From contig CALUUX010000056.1 in assembly GCA_944324085.1 (NCBI GenBank), positions 1 to 42,903 on the forward strand: a stretch of DNA of 42,903 nt, given 5' to 3'. The notes below the pieces were generated by a model that worked only from the letters and a program-made list of their open reading frames with translations, made no database searches and was not told where the DNA came from. This DNA is from an uncultured Mailhella sp. (lineage in GTDB: Bacteria > Desulfobacterota > Desulfovibrionia > Desulfovibrionales > Desulfovibrionaceae). Positions 34,972 to 42,353 of the stretch are shown piece by piece (positions within the stretch are counted from its first letter, which is position 1; every line of letters begins with the position of its first letter). The position numbers were made by a program, and so were the translations under genes.

Positions 34972-36848
34972 TTTCCACCACCAAGCAGTTCTTTTTCTTC
35001 TTCCGTAAATTCCACGGGATAACCAAGATACTTATTCATGTACCATGCCTGTCGCATGAGCTTCTTGCCTTCCTTTGTCATGGAGCGATATTCCGGGTAT
35101 CTTGTTTCCAATTCCGCAGAGAGCGTCTTTTCCATTCCTTCAGGAATATCAGGACGCCATATTTTGCCATTACCCGAATTCACGCTTTCAGCCAGAGTCA
35201 TTCCGCCGGAAAACCATCCCGTTTCGCCGGACTGTTGCCCTTCAAGCGCAAGACTTCGTATCTTCGATTTCAGTTGTTTGTCGTCGAGTTTCGCACCGGA
35301 AAGAATATCGGCATCGCGCATGAGAGCACTGTACAAAGCGATTCTCTGCTCATCTTTTGTGTCCTTACCCAAGACACTGTTGATAAGTGAGTCTATGCGC
35401 TGCTGAGAATACTCCTGCCCTTTGCCCTGATACTCAAGAACTTCATTTCTGTCCTTGCTGTTCAGTCCATAGTCCAGGGCAAGAACGCCTATCTGTTTCT
35501 TATCCATGGTTCCGCCGCTTGCGTCTATCTTGGCCCTGATGGCTCTTGCTCCCATGGCGCTGGCATAGGTATTTTCCTTCTCCTCAAGCTGATCCATGAT
35601 TTCCTTCTCCGCCTTTTCCTTGGTTTCGTCAGAGAAGGTTCCTGTACGGATCATGGAAAGTTTTTCCGTCGGCGTCATATTCGGGTTCTGATTGAAGGTT
35701 CGATCAAGCAGCCCAAGCTCTTCCACTACGCCAGCCTTGCGCACAAGCTCCTTGTCGTCCAAATCCGCCTTCACAAGGGAACGCACCGCCTTGCGCCGTT
35801 TCGGGTCTTCAATGTCGGCGGTAAGCTGCACCAGCTTTGCCTCCTTCTGTTCCACCGTCCAATCTTGAGGAAAGGAATCAAGCTGTGTCATGATTTCTTT
35901 GCTGGTGCCTTCCACAAAGGCTTTCTCCGCTGCCTCCTCCCTTTTCTTCGCCGCCGCTTCCGCCTTCGCCTGCAAAGCCTCCTGCCTGGTACGAATGGCG
36001 TTCCTGCCCCATGCCGCGTCGTCGGCGGTCATACGGCTCCACGCCCCTTCTCCCTCGCCGTGCATCCGGCTCCCGCGTTCAAGAAGACGTCTTGCGGAGG
36101 CCACGTCGTTCCCGGCCAGCGCATTCTCAATCGCGCCTCGGAAGACTTTGCTGCTGGTCTCCTTCAAGCCGCGCCTCAACGCCTCGTCGCTGTACCCGTC
36201 ACGGCGCAGACGCTGCTCCATGTACCAAAGCGACTCACCGAGACTCTTGTTGAAGTCGTTTTCATTGGCATAGCTTGCAATCGCGTTTTCCGCCCGTTCT
36301 TCAGCCGCAGCCTCATCGTTGCGGTTCATCATGGTGACGCGCTCTTTCCCTGCGTACTGCTGCGCCTTGAGCGACGTATCCGCGTCGTAGTCGTCCGCCA
36401 GAATGTTGAAGTACCGCTTGGTGTGTTCACCCGCGTCCTTCATCAACTCATCTCTGAGCTGTCGCGCCCTCTCCGCCCTCTGCTCATCGGCGTCCAGTGC
36501 GGCCTCGCCCTTTTGGGTGAGTATGCCGTTCTCCCCGTACAAGGCCATGTTCATGTCCCTGCGGTACCGGGTAATGAGCTGCGTCGCCTTGCTTTTGGAG
36601 TAATCGTCGTACGCCTTCACGCCGACCTGAACGGCCGTGTTCATGGTATCGCCGAGGCGTATCAGCGCGCGGGCTTCAAGGTCATCCCCGGCTGACGCGA
36701 TACGCGCCGCAGAATCGTCCATACGGGCCGAAACACTGGCCCCCGGCGCATAGGCCCCCGTCTGCCCCCGATACGTGGGAAGCGCGCCGCCTGAAGTCCA
36801 TAGCCATCGCCTGCGCTCATCCCAATCCCAACTACGTGGCCGACACAT
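34968..36848 (-). CDS. Coiled-coil virion/ejection-type protein, 5' end lost
   Basis: Up to 626 aa; ATG 36722 is an alternative start. It is strongly charged and helical (EAALDADEQRAERARQLRDE, then EALQAKAEAAAKKREEAAEKA), with NALAGNDVASARRLLERGS-type repeats, as in phage internal virion proteins. It overlaps the giant gene by ATGA, so the two are probably co-made and co-packaged. Neither start has a Shine-Dalgarno. The first 20 or so codons (36848 to about 36785) are antisense to a genuine phage coding frame. The native start has therefore probably been removed at the junction near 36770. Whether it is expressed is doubtful. Confidence 0.6.
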   Translation of the reverse strand: MCRPRSWDWDERRRWLWTSGGALPTYRGQTGAYAPGASVSARMDDSAARIASAGDDLEARALIRLGDTMNTAVQVGVKAYDDYSKSKATQLITRYRRDMNMALYGENGILTQKGEAALDADEQRAERARQLRDELMKDAGEHTKRYFNILADDYDADTSLKAQQYAGKERVTMMNRNDEAAAEERAENAIASYANENDFNKSLGESLWYMEQRLRRDGYSDEALRRGLKETSSKVFRGAIENALAGNDVASARRLLERGSRMHGEGEGAWSRMTADDAAWGRNAIRTRQEALQAKAEAAAKKREEAAEKAFVEGTSKEIMTQLDSFPQDWTVEQKEAKLVQLTADIEDPKRRKAVRSLVKADLDDKELVRKAGVVEELGLLDRTFNQNPNMTPTEKLSMIRTGTFSDETKEKAEKEIMDQLEEKENTYASAMGARAIRAKIDASGGTMDKKQIGVLALDYGLNSKDRNEVLEYQGKGQEYSQQRIDSLINSVLGKDTKDEQRIALYSALMRDADILSGAKLDDKQLKSKIRSLALEGQQSGETGWFSGGMTLAESVNSGNGKIWRPDIPEGMEKTLSAELETRYPEYRSMTKEGKKLMRQAWYMNKYLGYPVEFTEEEKELLGGGK

Positions 36849-37042
36849 CCGAATTTCACGGCAGACGCATGATCACCCGTCTCGCCCTTCGCGAATACGA
36901 AGGGAACACCTATCAGGACGTAAAGGCATACATGCCTCTGCCCGCTCAGAGCGGAGCGGCTTCTGCCCCACGGCCGGGTTCTCCCACGCCTCCGCCCGCT
37001 CCCCAGCCTTCCGAGGTCCACGCCATGAAGCCCTGGGAGTAG
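36770..37042 (+). pseudogene. 5'-truncated DUF669-like phage ssDNA-binding protein
   Basis: The frame runs from about 36770 to TAG at 37042 and reads DTWEARRLKSIAIACAHPN then NYVADTSEFHGRRMITRLAL. It continues with REYEGNTYQDVKAYMP, a Pro/Ala-rich linker and AMKPWE. The GRRMITRLALREYEGNTYQDVKAYM stretch matches the C-terminal part of DUF669-type proteins that travel with phage helicases and exonucleases. The N-terminal half is missing and the frame runs backwards into the virion-type gene. It ends 3 bases before the helicase ATG and supplies that gene's GGAGTAGG ribosome site. Confidence 0.65.
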
Positions 37043-37045
37043 GTC

Positions 37046-38665
37046 ATGCAGCTTCGCCCCTATCAGCAGGCGGCGCTTGCCGCCGTGCTTGAAGCCATGC
37101 GGACCGAACGCTTCCTGCTGGTACAGGCGGCCACGGGCGCGGGAAAGACCATTCTCTTTTCCGCGCTCATCCGGCACTGCATGGAGCGCTGGAACATGCG
37201 CATCGGTGTTCTGGCGCACAGGGAAATACTTGTGCGTCAGGCGCGCGACAAACTCCTTTCCGTCTGGCCGGAAGGAAAAGACAGCATCGGCCTTGCCTGC
37301 GCGTCCGTCTCCCACGACGTCGATCTCTTCCGGCCGGTCATCATCGGTTCCCCGCAGACTCTTGCCGGCCGGTTGAAGGAAATGCCGCCGCTCGATCTCG
37401 TCATCATCGACGAGTGTCATCGCGTCCCGCCTGCCAACGAAAAATCCCAGTACAAGACACTGCTGGACACGCTGGAGCAGTACTACCCGAAAATCCGCGT
37501 TCTCGGCGTCACGGCCACGCCCTATCGTCTCGGGCACGGCTACATCTACGGCGACGAATGTCGGCCGGGCAAAAAAAACTGGTGGCCGAAACTTCATACG
37601 AAAATCGGCATTTCCACCTTGCAGGAACAGGGCTTTCTCGTCCCGCTCAGGGCGAAACAGTCCGACGACGTTTCCGACGAACTCGGCTCCGTCGGCATCC
37701 GCAAGGGCGAGTTCAACACTTCCGAATTGTCCGACGTCATGGAAAAGGAACTGCATATCCGTTCCGCCGTCCATGCCTGGAAAAAATACGGGGAAGGACG
37801 CTCCCACGTCGTCGCCTTCTGCGTGACCATACGCCACGCGGAAAAGCTGAAAAACGCCTTTCTGCATGCCGGAATTTCCGCCGCCGTCATTCACTCCCAA
37901 ATGGACAGGGAAGAACGCATGACCGCCCTGCGATCCTTCGAGACCGGCGCCTGCCGCGTCATCTGCAACGTGGGCGTCCTTACGGAAGGATGGGACTGCA
38001 CCGCCGTGGACTGCATTCTCATGTGCCGCCCCACCCTGTCACCGGCGCTTTACGTTCAGATGGTAGGTCGCGGCCTGCGCATCCATCCGGGCAAGACGGA
38101 CTGCCTGCTCCTCGACCTCTCCGGTAATTGCGTCCGGCACGGCGACGTGGACGACCCGTACGTGGAAGTCCCATCCGGCAAAAAGAAAAAGAACGAAGAG
38201 AAGAAAGAGCGGATGAAGGTCTGCCCGCAATGTGAGTCTCTTGTTTCCATGACTTTCCGCGAATGCCCGGAGTGCGGCTATCAGTGGCCGGAAACGGTCA
38301 TTGTGGAAAAAGGCGACGTGAACATGACCGACGTGTCATGGGGAGCGCAGACGGCCAAGGTCTCTTCCTGGTCAGCCTCCTCCTACACAAGCAAAAACGG
38401 CAACTACCTTTTCCGCCTCTCCATGTCCTGCGCCATTCAGGGCGTCGCCATGCCCGTGCTGGTCAATCACTTCTTCGACTTCGAGGCTCAGTCAGGAATA
38501 TGGATGCAAAGCCGTTCCCGTGTCGCATGGAGGGAGCTTGCGGGAACGGAGCCGCCCATGACCGTGGACGAAGCCGTCTCACGCATGGGAGAGCTTCACG
38601 TCCCCGACCACATTCAAATCAAACGCAAGGACAGGTTCTACAACGTCACCGGTTGGAGGGCATGA
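37046..38665 (+). CDS. Phage SF2 (DEAD/DEAH-like) helicase with zinc ribbon
   Basis: 539 aa. Walker A AATGAGKT (28-35), motif II VIIDECHRVP (about 118-127), VTATPYRLG (motif III) and the C-terminal helicase motifs (TEGWDC, QMVGRGLRIHPGK) are intact. A zinc ribbon follows at about 392-413 (CPQCESLV...CPECGYQW). The last 100 residues form a phage-specific module. Such helicases sit in phage replication/recombination modules beside DUF669 and Cas4-like nuclease genes, which is the case here after discounting the inverted cassette at 38.7-40.9 kb. Confidence 0.92.
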   Translation: MQLRPYQQAALAAVLEAMRTERFLLVQAATGAGKTILFSALIRHCMERWNMRIGVLAHREILVRQARDKLLSVWPEGKDSIGLACASVSHDVDLFRPVIIGSPQTLAGRLKEMPPLDLVIIDECHRVPPANEKSQYKTLLDTLEQYYPKIRVLGVTATPYRLGHGYIYGDECRPGKKNWWPKLHTKIGISTLQEQGFLVPLRAKQSDDVSDELGSVGIRKGEFNTSELSDVMEKELHIRSAVHAWKKYGEGRSHVVAFCVTIRHAEKLKNAFLHAGISAAVIHSQMDREERMTALRSFETGACRVICNVGVLTEGWDCTAVDCILMCRPTLSPALYVQMVGRGLRIHPGKTDCLLLDLSGNCVRHGDVDDPYVEVPSGKKKKNEEKKERMKVCPQCESLVSMTFRECPECGYQWPETVIVEKGDVNMTDVSWGAQTAKVSSWSASSYTSKNGNYLFRLSMSCAIQGVAMPVLVNHFFDFEAQSGIWMQSRSRVAWRELAGTEPPMTVDEAVSRMGELHVPDHIQIKRKDRFYNVTGWRA

Positions 38666-38695
38666 AAAAAGGGGGCCGGAATCCGACCCCCTTTT
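38665..38695. terminator. Bidirectional intrinsic terminator after the helicase
   Basis: GGGGG / CCCCC with an inner CGG / CCG forms a long stem. There is TTTT on the plus side and six A residues before the stem, giving a T tail for minus-strand transcripts. It isolates the helicase gene from the converging minus-strand cassette. Confidence 0.85.
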
Positions 38696-38710
38696 CTCTG
38701 TCAGTATGTT

Positions 38711-39019
38711 TTAGAAGCCCAGCCAGCCGAAGCCTTTGGCCATGATGGCGGCAAGGGCGAGCCAGCCGCCTATCTGCCACTTGAGAAGATCATACTTGAC
38801 CTTTTCAATGTCCGCGCGGACTTTTTCAATTTCCGCCTGTAAGCGCAGCTCCGTTTCACGCAGATCGGCCTTTGTGGCGAGCTCCTGTTTCGCTCTTTCA
38901 TCCTGAATGGCCGTAAACTCGCGAAACGCGGCGGCCTGCACCTTCGCCTGTGCTTCCGGAACTCCGGCTTCTTTCAGTTTTTCAAAATAAGCTAACGCAT
39001 CAAACGTGGTGGTGGTCAT
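38711..39019 (-). CDS. DUF1640-like coiled-coil membrane protein, copy 2
   Basis: 102 aa from ATG 39019, with AGGAGG just upstream. The head TTTFDALAYFEKLKEAGVPEA and ATKADLRETELRLQ are followed by a charged coiled coil (about 45-80) and a C-terminal membrane helix (GGWLALAAIMAKGFGWLGF). This is the CCDC90/DUF1640 layout. It is paralogous to the gene 11 bases upstream. The role in prophages is unknown; a membrane-tethered coiled coil is all the sequence shows. Confidence 0.75.
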   Translation of the reverse strand: MTTTTFDALAYFEKLKEAGVPEAQAKVQAAAFREFTAIQDERAKQELATKADLRETELRLQAEIEKVRADIEKVKYDLLKWQIGGWLALAAIMAKGFGWLGF

Positions 39020-39029
39020 AACGGCCTCC

Positions 39030-39290
39030 TTACAAGAGCTTGACCAGCGCGGCGACAACGGCAACGGCGGCCGCCATCATTCCGCCGAGCTTGAGGGTGA
39101 TTCTCAGCTCCATCTTCTGCATTTCGCTGGTCAGGCGATCTTCCAGAAGCTGAAGATCCGCCTTCGTCGCAAGACGCTCTTCAATGACTTCACGCATGGC
39201 GTTTGCCTGCACCCGCGCCTGTTCGTCAGAGAAGCCGGCTTCTTTGAGCTTTTCATAATATCCGAGACTGTCAAAAGTCGTGCTGCTCAT
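39030..39290 (-). CDS. DUF1640-like coiled-coil membrane protein, copy 1
   Basis: 86 aa from ATG 39290, with GGAGG upstream. It has the same layout as its neighbour: SSTTFDSLGYYEKLKEAGFS, RLATKADLQLLEDRL, a short coiled coil and a C-terminal hydrophobic helix (GGMMAAAVAVVAALVKLL). The two genes are adjacent and co-oriented, so they may form a hetero-oligomer. They follow the Rha-type antirepressor on the same strand and probably share its transcript. Confidence 0.75.
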   Translation of the reverse strand: MSSTTFDSLGYYEKLKEAGFSDEQARVQANAMREVIEERLATKADLQLLEDRLTSEMQKMELRITLKLGGMMAAAVAVVAALVKLL

Positions 39291-39337
39291 CGTTTCATCC
39301 TCCAATGTCACGTTTTAACCATACGCATTCCGGGGGA

Positions 39338-39915
39338 TTAAGCAAGGGCGGCCGTAATGGCGCACTTGGCCACGAGCAAACAGTCGGCCGCCTGTCGGAT
39401 ATGCGCGTTGCGCAGTTCCGTCAGCTTGCGGTCCACCGTGTCGTCATCGGCGGCTATCCCGTGCAGGCCGTGCAGCTGCACCGTCTGCGCCAGCTGAGTC
39501 TGCGTTCCATGTCGTGCATCTCCCGCACGTCGTCGTATATTGTCGCCTTCTTCGGTCTGCCGCGCTTCGCTGGAAGAGCCTTCTCCTCTTCGCGGAGCTT
39601 TTTCTCCATGGCGTTGAAAGCCTCGATGTAGCGGATCTTCCACGCCAACGCCTCTTTTCCGGTGAAGCCCATGACAAGGAGCGTGAACCCGTCGCGCGTC
39701 ATCGTGTACATGGGAAGTTTGCGGCCCGTGCTGTCGGTGTATTCACTCACCACAAAATTGTGGGCAGTGAACTCTTCCGGGCACTTGTCCTGCAAATCAC
39801 GAATGCCGCGAATCACAACGTCATGCCGCTTGCCGAATACTTCGGCCACGTTCAGGGAAGTTGTGCGGGGAGTGCCGTCAACGAGCGTGACGGTAGGAGT
39901 GAAAATGTTGTTCAT
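39338..39915 (-). pseudogene. Rha-type phage antirepressor, frameshifted
   Basis: It starts MNNIFTPTVTLVDGTPRTTS at 39915, with CGGAG six bases upstream. The Rha domain (about 15-115: VAEVFGKRHDVVIRGIRDLQ, then MTRDGFTLLVMGFTGKEALA and WKIRYIEAFNAME) is intact. The frame stops at 39454 after ERRLSWRRRCSC. In the -1 frame the sequence continues QLAQTVQLHGLHGIAADDDT...LRNAHIRQAADCLLVAKCAITAALA to 39338. This matches the C-terminus of the ORF6N antirepressor at 26.7-26.8 kb. One base has therefore been lost at about 39490-39520, or the shift is programmed or a sequence error. No slippery heptamer is evident. Confidence 0.75.
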
Positions 39916-39963
39916 GATGAACTCCGTGTGTTGCGGTTCAGTCGCCTGTTGAAGGGCGACAAA

Positions 39964-40043
39964 ATGCCGGGTGTTCAACACAGCCACACGGAGCTGCTGG
40001 CCGCCTTTGGCTTGCGCTTGGACATATCGGCCACACCCGGCAT
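39964..40043 (-). ncRNA. C4-like antisense RNA core, second unit
   Basis: 80 nt closed by a perfect 11-bp repeat ATGCCGGGTGT / ACACCCGGCAT. Its first half is nearly identical to the core at 25861-25938. The variable segment CTCCGTGTGGCTGTGTTG (minus 39993-39976) differs completely. Its CTCCGTGTG is perfectly complementary to CACACGGAG at minus 39930-39922, the Shine-Dalgarno region of the Rha-type gene; TTG further on pairs with the preceding CAA. The logic is as in P1/P7 C4 RNA, with its own sequence specificity. Confidence 0.7.
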
Positions 40044-40120
40044 CACAGGATGCAACAAGAGTTCAACTTTTTTGTGCCTCTTCCGCCGACCGTAGCAGGG
40101 TAAGAGCGAAGACAGGGCAC

Positions 40121-40147
40121 AAAAAAAGCCACGCTTTCGAGAGTGGC
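40121..40147 (-). terminator. Intrinsic terminator within the second antirepressor leader
   Basis: GCCAC / GTGGC with an inner CTT/AAG extension is followed on the minus strand by seven T residues. It lies between the conserved upstream hairpin and the C4-like core, so full-length antirepressor transcripts must read through it or start downstream. Confidence 0.7.
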
Positions 40148-40152
40148 GAAGT

Positions 40153-40205
40153 CCGCCGTGTGAATGGTGTGTTGAGCACCGTGCAACTACCATTTCACAC
40201 GGCGG
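40153..40205 (-). ncRNA. Conserved upstream hairpin, second antirepressor unit
   Basis: 16 of 17 positions pair between 40189-40205 and 40153-40168 (one bulged A), enclosing a loop with ACGGTGCTC and CACACC. It is homologous to the hairpin at 25736-25768. Its 3' arm contains CACACGG, the same seven bases found in the Rha-type Shine-Dalgarno region, so it is a second possible target of this unit's C4-like RNA. Confidence 0.55.
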
Positions 40206-40236
40206 GCGGTAAAGTCAAGAGGGAAATTTGACTATA

Positions 40237-40893
40237 TTATCTATCTGGGAAATTTTGGAGAACTACATATGTTATACTCTCATTTGAACAATTAATTATT
40301 TTTATACGTGCCCCTCTATATCCTACAATATTATTTTTTGATATATCATAAGACACATTATGTGTTAGCAAAACTTGATTTCCAGCTCTTTCTACATACA
40401 TAAATTCAACATTATCTCCTTTTTTACCAGAAAAAATAAGATTTCTTTGAACGTATTCTGTTGAAGTACTTACGCCCTTTTCTATTGATAATGATGCATC
40501 ATAACATCCTTTACCACCATAAATTGTAATTACACAAATTTTACTTAAATCATCTTTTGGCACAGACATCCCGTCAACGGGATCACAAAGAGCTGCCCTA
40601 GTTACACCAATGCCATCAAAATAATAATTCTTTGAATCTTCACCAACCAAAGGAATTGTTTGTGATTTTATATCGAAGCATATACCATCTATTGGTTGCT
40701 TTATGTTTAGAACTTTTCCTTCTAATAGCTTTCCTTGAATAAGCATCTCTTCGCCTAAATATACAGTTGTTTCTTTATTCTGTTCTGGAAAATCAAGATT
40801 ACTAACCTCTGGTATATAATTACGTTTTACGCTAGCACAACCTGTTATACCTGTCATTAATATGGCAATAAATAACAAAATAACTTTATGCAT
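40237..40893 (-). CDS. AT-rich prophage lipoprotein, unknown function
   Basis: 218 aa from ATG 40893 (AGGAGG 8 bases upstream). A lipoprotein signal HKVILLFIAILMTGITGC carries a lipobox ITGC with Cys19, so the mature protein is membrane-anchored. The rest is a beta-rich soluble domain (TTVYLGEEMLIQGKLLEGKV) with several cysteines. It is much more AT-rich than its neighbours, so it looks like a moron gene. It is oriented with, and directly upstream of, the second C4-like leader, the same arrangement as the membrane-protein gene at 25.2 kb. No family recognised. Confidence 0.75.
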   Translation of the reverse strand: MHKVILLFIAILMTGITGCASVKRNYIPEVSNLDFPEQNKETTVYLGEEMLIQGKLLEGKVLNIKQPIDGICFDIKSQTIPLVGEDSKNYYFDGIGVTRAALCDPVDGMSVPKDDLSKICVITIYGGKGCYDASLSIEKGVSTSTEYVQRNLIFSGKKGDNVEFMYVERAGNQVLLTHNVSYDISKNNIVGYRGARIKIINCSNESITYVVLQNFPDR

Positions 40894-40978
40894 ACTCCAT
40901 TCCTCCTTTTGTGACACAGCACATTATTGTCCTATTTTTCCTACCGTTAATCCCCCGCTTTATGCAAAGGAATTTTTC

Positions 40979-41788
40979 ATGCCGCCCATACCAGCGCAGA
41001 GTATCATTGTTCAGGAAATGTATGAAGCCGCCGCGAAAAGTCGTGAAGAACCGCGTAATTATCTTGGAATGTCCGGCATCGGAGAAATCTGTCCAAGGAA
41101 AATATGGTACGGCTTTCGAGGTTATTCCCCTGTTCCCACGGAAGGCCGCGCGGCCATGATTTTCGACATGGGAAACCGCGTGGAGGAAGCCGTCGTTTCA
41201 TGGCTCCGCAAGGCGGGCTACCACATCGAAGGACAACAGACGGACTTTTCCGCCCATAACGGCTTCTTTCGCGGCCACTGTGACGGCATGATCGACGGCG
41301 TGACCTCGCGCCGCCACATTCTGGAAATCAAATCCGCCAATGACCGGAAGTTCAAGGCGTTCCGCGACAACGGCATCCGGGCGGTATCCGAAACATACTA
41401 TGCCCAGGTGCAGTGCTATATGGGCTACGCCGGGCTGGAGCGCGCCGTTTGGGTGGTCATGAACAAGAACACCTGCGAGCTTTACGCGGAACGGGCGTAC
41501 TTCAACAAGCAGGACTTCGAGGCGCTGCATCGGAAAGCCCTCGACATCATCTCCGCGCAGGAGGTTCCCGCTCCCGTGGAAAACCCGTTCTGCTCATGGT
41601 GTGACTTCCGCCTCTGGTGCAAGTCTCCGCTGGAAGCCATGCAGATACGAAAAACCTGCGGCACCTGCGCATGGCTCGACATGAGCCTTGAACCGAAATG
41701 CCGCCACCCCGAGCACGCTTTCCCCCTCAAAAAGTGGGGAATCTCTTGTGAACACTGGCAACTGAAAAACGGAGACATCCCGTTCTAA
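40979..41788 (+). CDS. PD-(D/E)XK nuclease, Cas4/RecB-like phage exonuclease
   Basis: 269 aa from ATG 40979 (AAAGGAA upstream). The nuclease core is GHCDGMIDG (Asp102, Asp106) and ILEIKSA (Glu116, Lys118), with QVQCYMGY as the QxxxY motif. Cysteines at 38, 205, 208 and 214 match the four [4Fe-4S] ligands of Cas4/AddB-type nucleases. A further Cys cluster (227, 230, 241, 257) at the C-terminus is extra and may bind zinc. In phages these enzymes process DNA ends for recombination. No CRISPR array or cas1/cas2 is near, so a CRISPR role is not implied. Confidence 0.88.
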   Translation: MPPIPAQSIIVQEMYEAAAKSREEPRNYLGMSGIGEICPRKIWYGFRGYSPVPTEGRAAMIFDMGNRVEEAVVSWLRKAGYHIEGQQTDFSAHNGFFRGHCDGMIDGVTSRRHILEIKSANDRKFKAFRDNGIRAVSETYYAQVQCYMGYAGLERAVWVVMNKNTCELYAERAYFNKQDFEALHRKALDIISAQEVPAPVENPFCSWCDFRLWCKSPLEAMQIRKTCGTCAWLDMSLEPKCRHPEHAFPLKKWGISCEHWQLKNGDIPF

Positions 41789-41801
41789 ATATGGAGGACT
41801 T

Positions 41802-42029
41802 ATGACTGACACGTCCCTGCTTATGGAACTCCGCCGACTTCTGGCCGAAAAAGAGAAGGTGAAGAGAGCGGAAAAGGCCATCGACGACCAGATCGCCATT
41901 CCGGCGGAGTTCTGGAAGGTTAAGGAAGAGCGGACTCCCGACAAGCTAAAAATCAAAAATCACATCAATGCTGGACAGGTGGTGCCGGGGTGCTCACTCA
42001 TCCCGACGTACTCCCTGCAGACGCGGTAA
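41802..42029 (+). CDS. Small phage protein, unknown function
   Basis: 75 aa, GGAGG six bases before the ATG, 13 bases after the nuclease stop. A charged helix (LLMELRRLLAEKEKVKRAEK) is followed by EERTPDKLKIKNHINAGQVV and ...PGCSLIPTYSLQTR. The tight spacing suggests co-translation with the nuclease and a role in the same recombination module, but no family could be named. Confidence 0.7.
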   Translation: MTDTSLLMELRRLLAEKEKVKRAEKAIDDQIAIPAEFWKVKEERTPDKLKIKNHINAGQVVPGCSLIPTYSLQTR

Positions 42030-42093
42030 CATTTCCATTCCCCTCCACACCCCTAGGAGCCTCCCGGCGGGCATTGTTCACCGGGAACCTACC

Positions 42094-42336
42094 ATGCCAG
42101 CAAAGAAATCTCCCATCGTTCACACCCCACGGACATACTTCCGCGTCTTCGTCTCCGGCACAAACATCAACGACGAAGTACGCATGGCGGCCGCCCATGT
42201 AAAGGACGCAAGTGCCGACTACTGCATCTCGCACGGCATCGAACCGGAACGGCTCATGATCAATTTGCATAGTATCCTTCCAGAAAGAAACGGGCACAGA
42301 ATCACTTACGTCTGCGCTTATGCCGTGGACGAGTAA
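42094..42336 (+). CDS. Small phage protein, unknown function
   Basis: 80 aa from ATG 42094: MPAKKSPIVHTPRTYFRVFV..., then HVKDASADYCISHG and YVCAYAVDE. The ribosome site is weak (CCGGGAACC). The frame is open upstream to 41968 but that part overlaps the previous gene. Compact alpha/beta composition; not recognised. Confidence 0.55.
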   Translation: MPAKKSPIVHTPRTYFRVFVSGTNINDEVRMAAAHVKDASADYCISHGIEPERLMINLHSILPERNGHRITYVCAYAVDE

Positions 42337-42353
42337 CCATCAGGACTGACTAC

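Noticed and set aside
25861..40043. The two near-identical blocks as phage attachment repeats or an invertible segment
   Set aside because: They are in opposite orientation, only 28 bases are strictly identical, and both sit in the same functional place before an antirepressor. Shared function explains them without recombination-site activity.
40979..41788. Cas4-like gene as part of a CRISPR-Cas system
   Set aside because: No repeats with spacers and no cas1/cas2 are present. The neighbours are phage helicase, DUF669-like and small phage genes.
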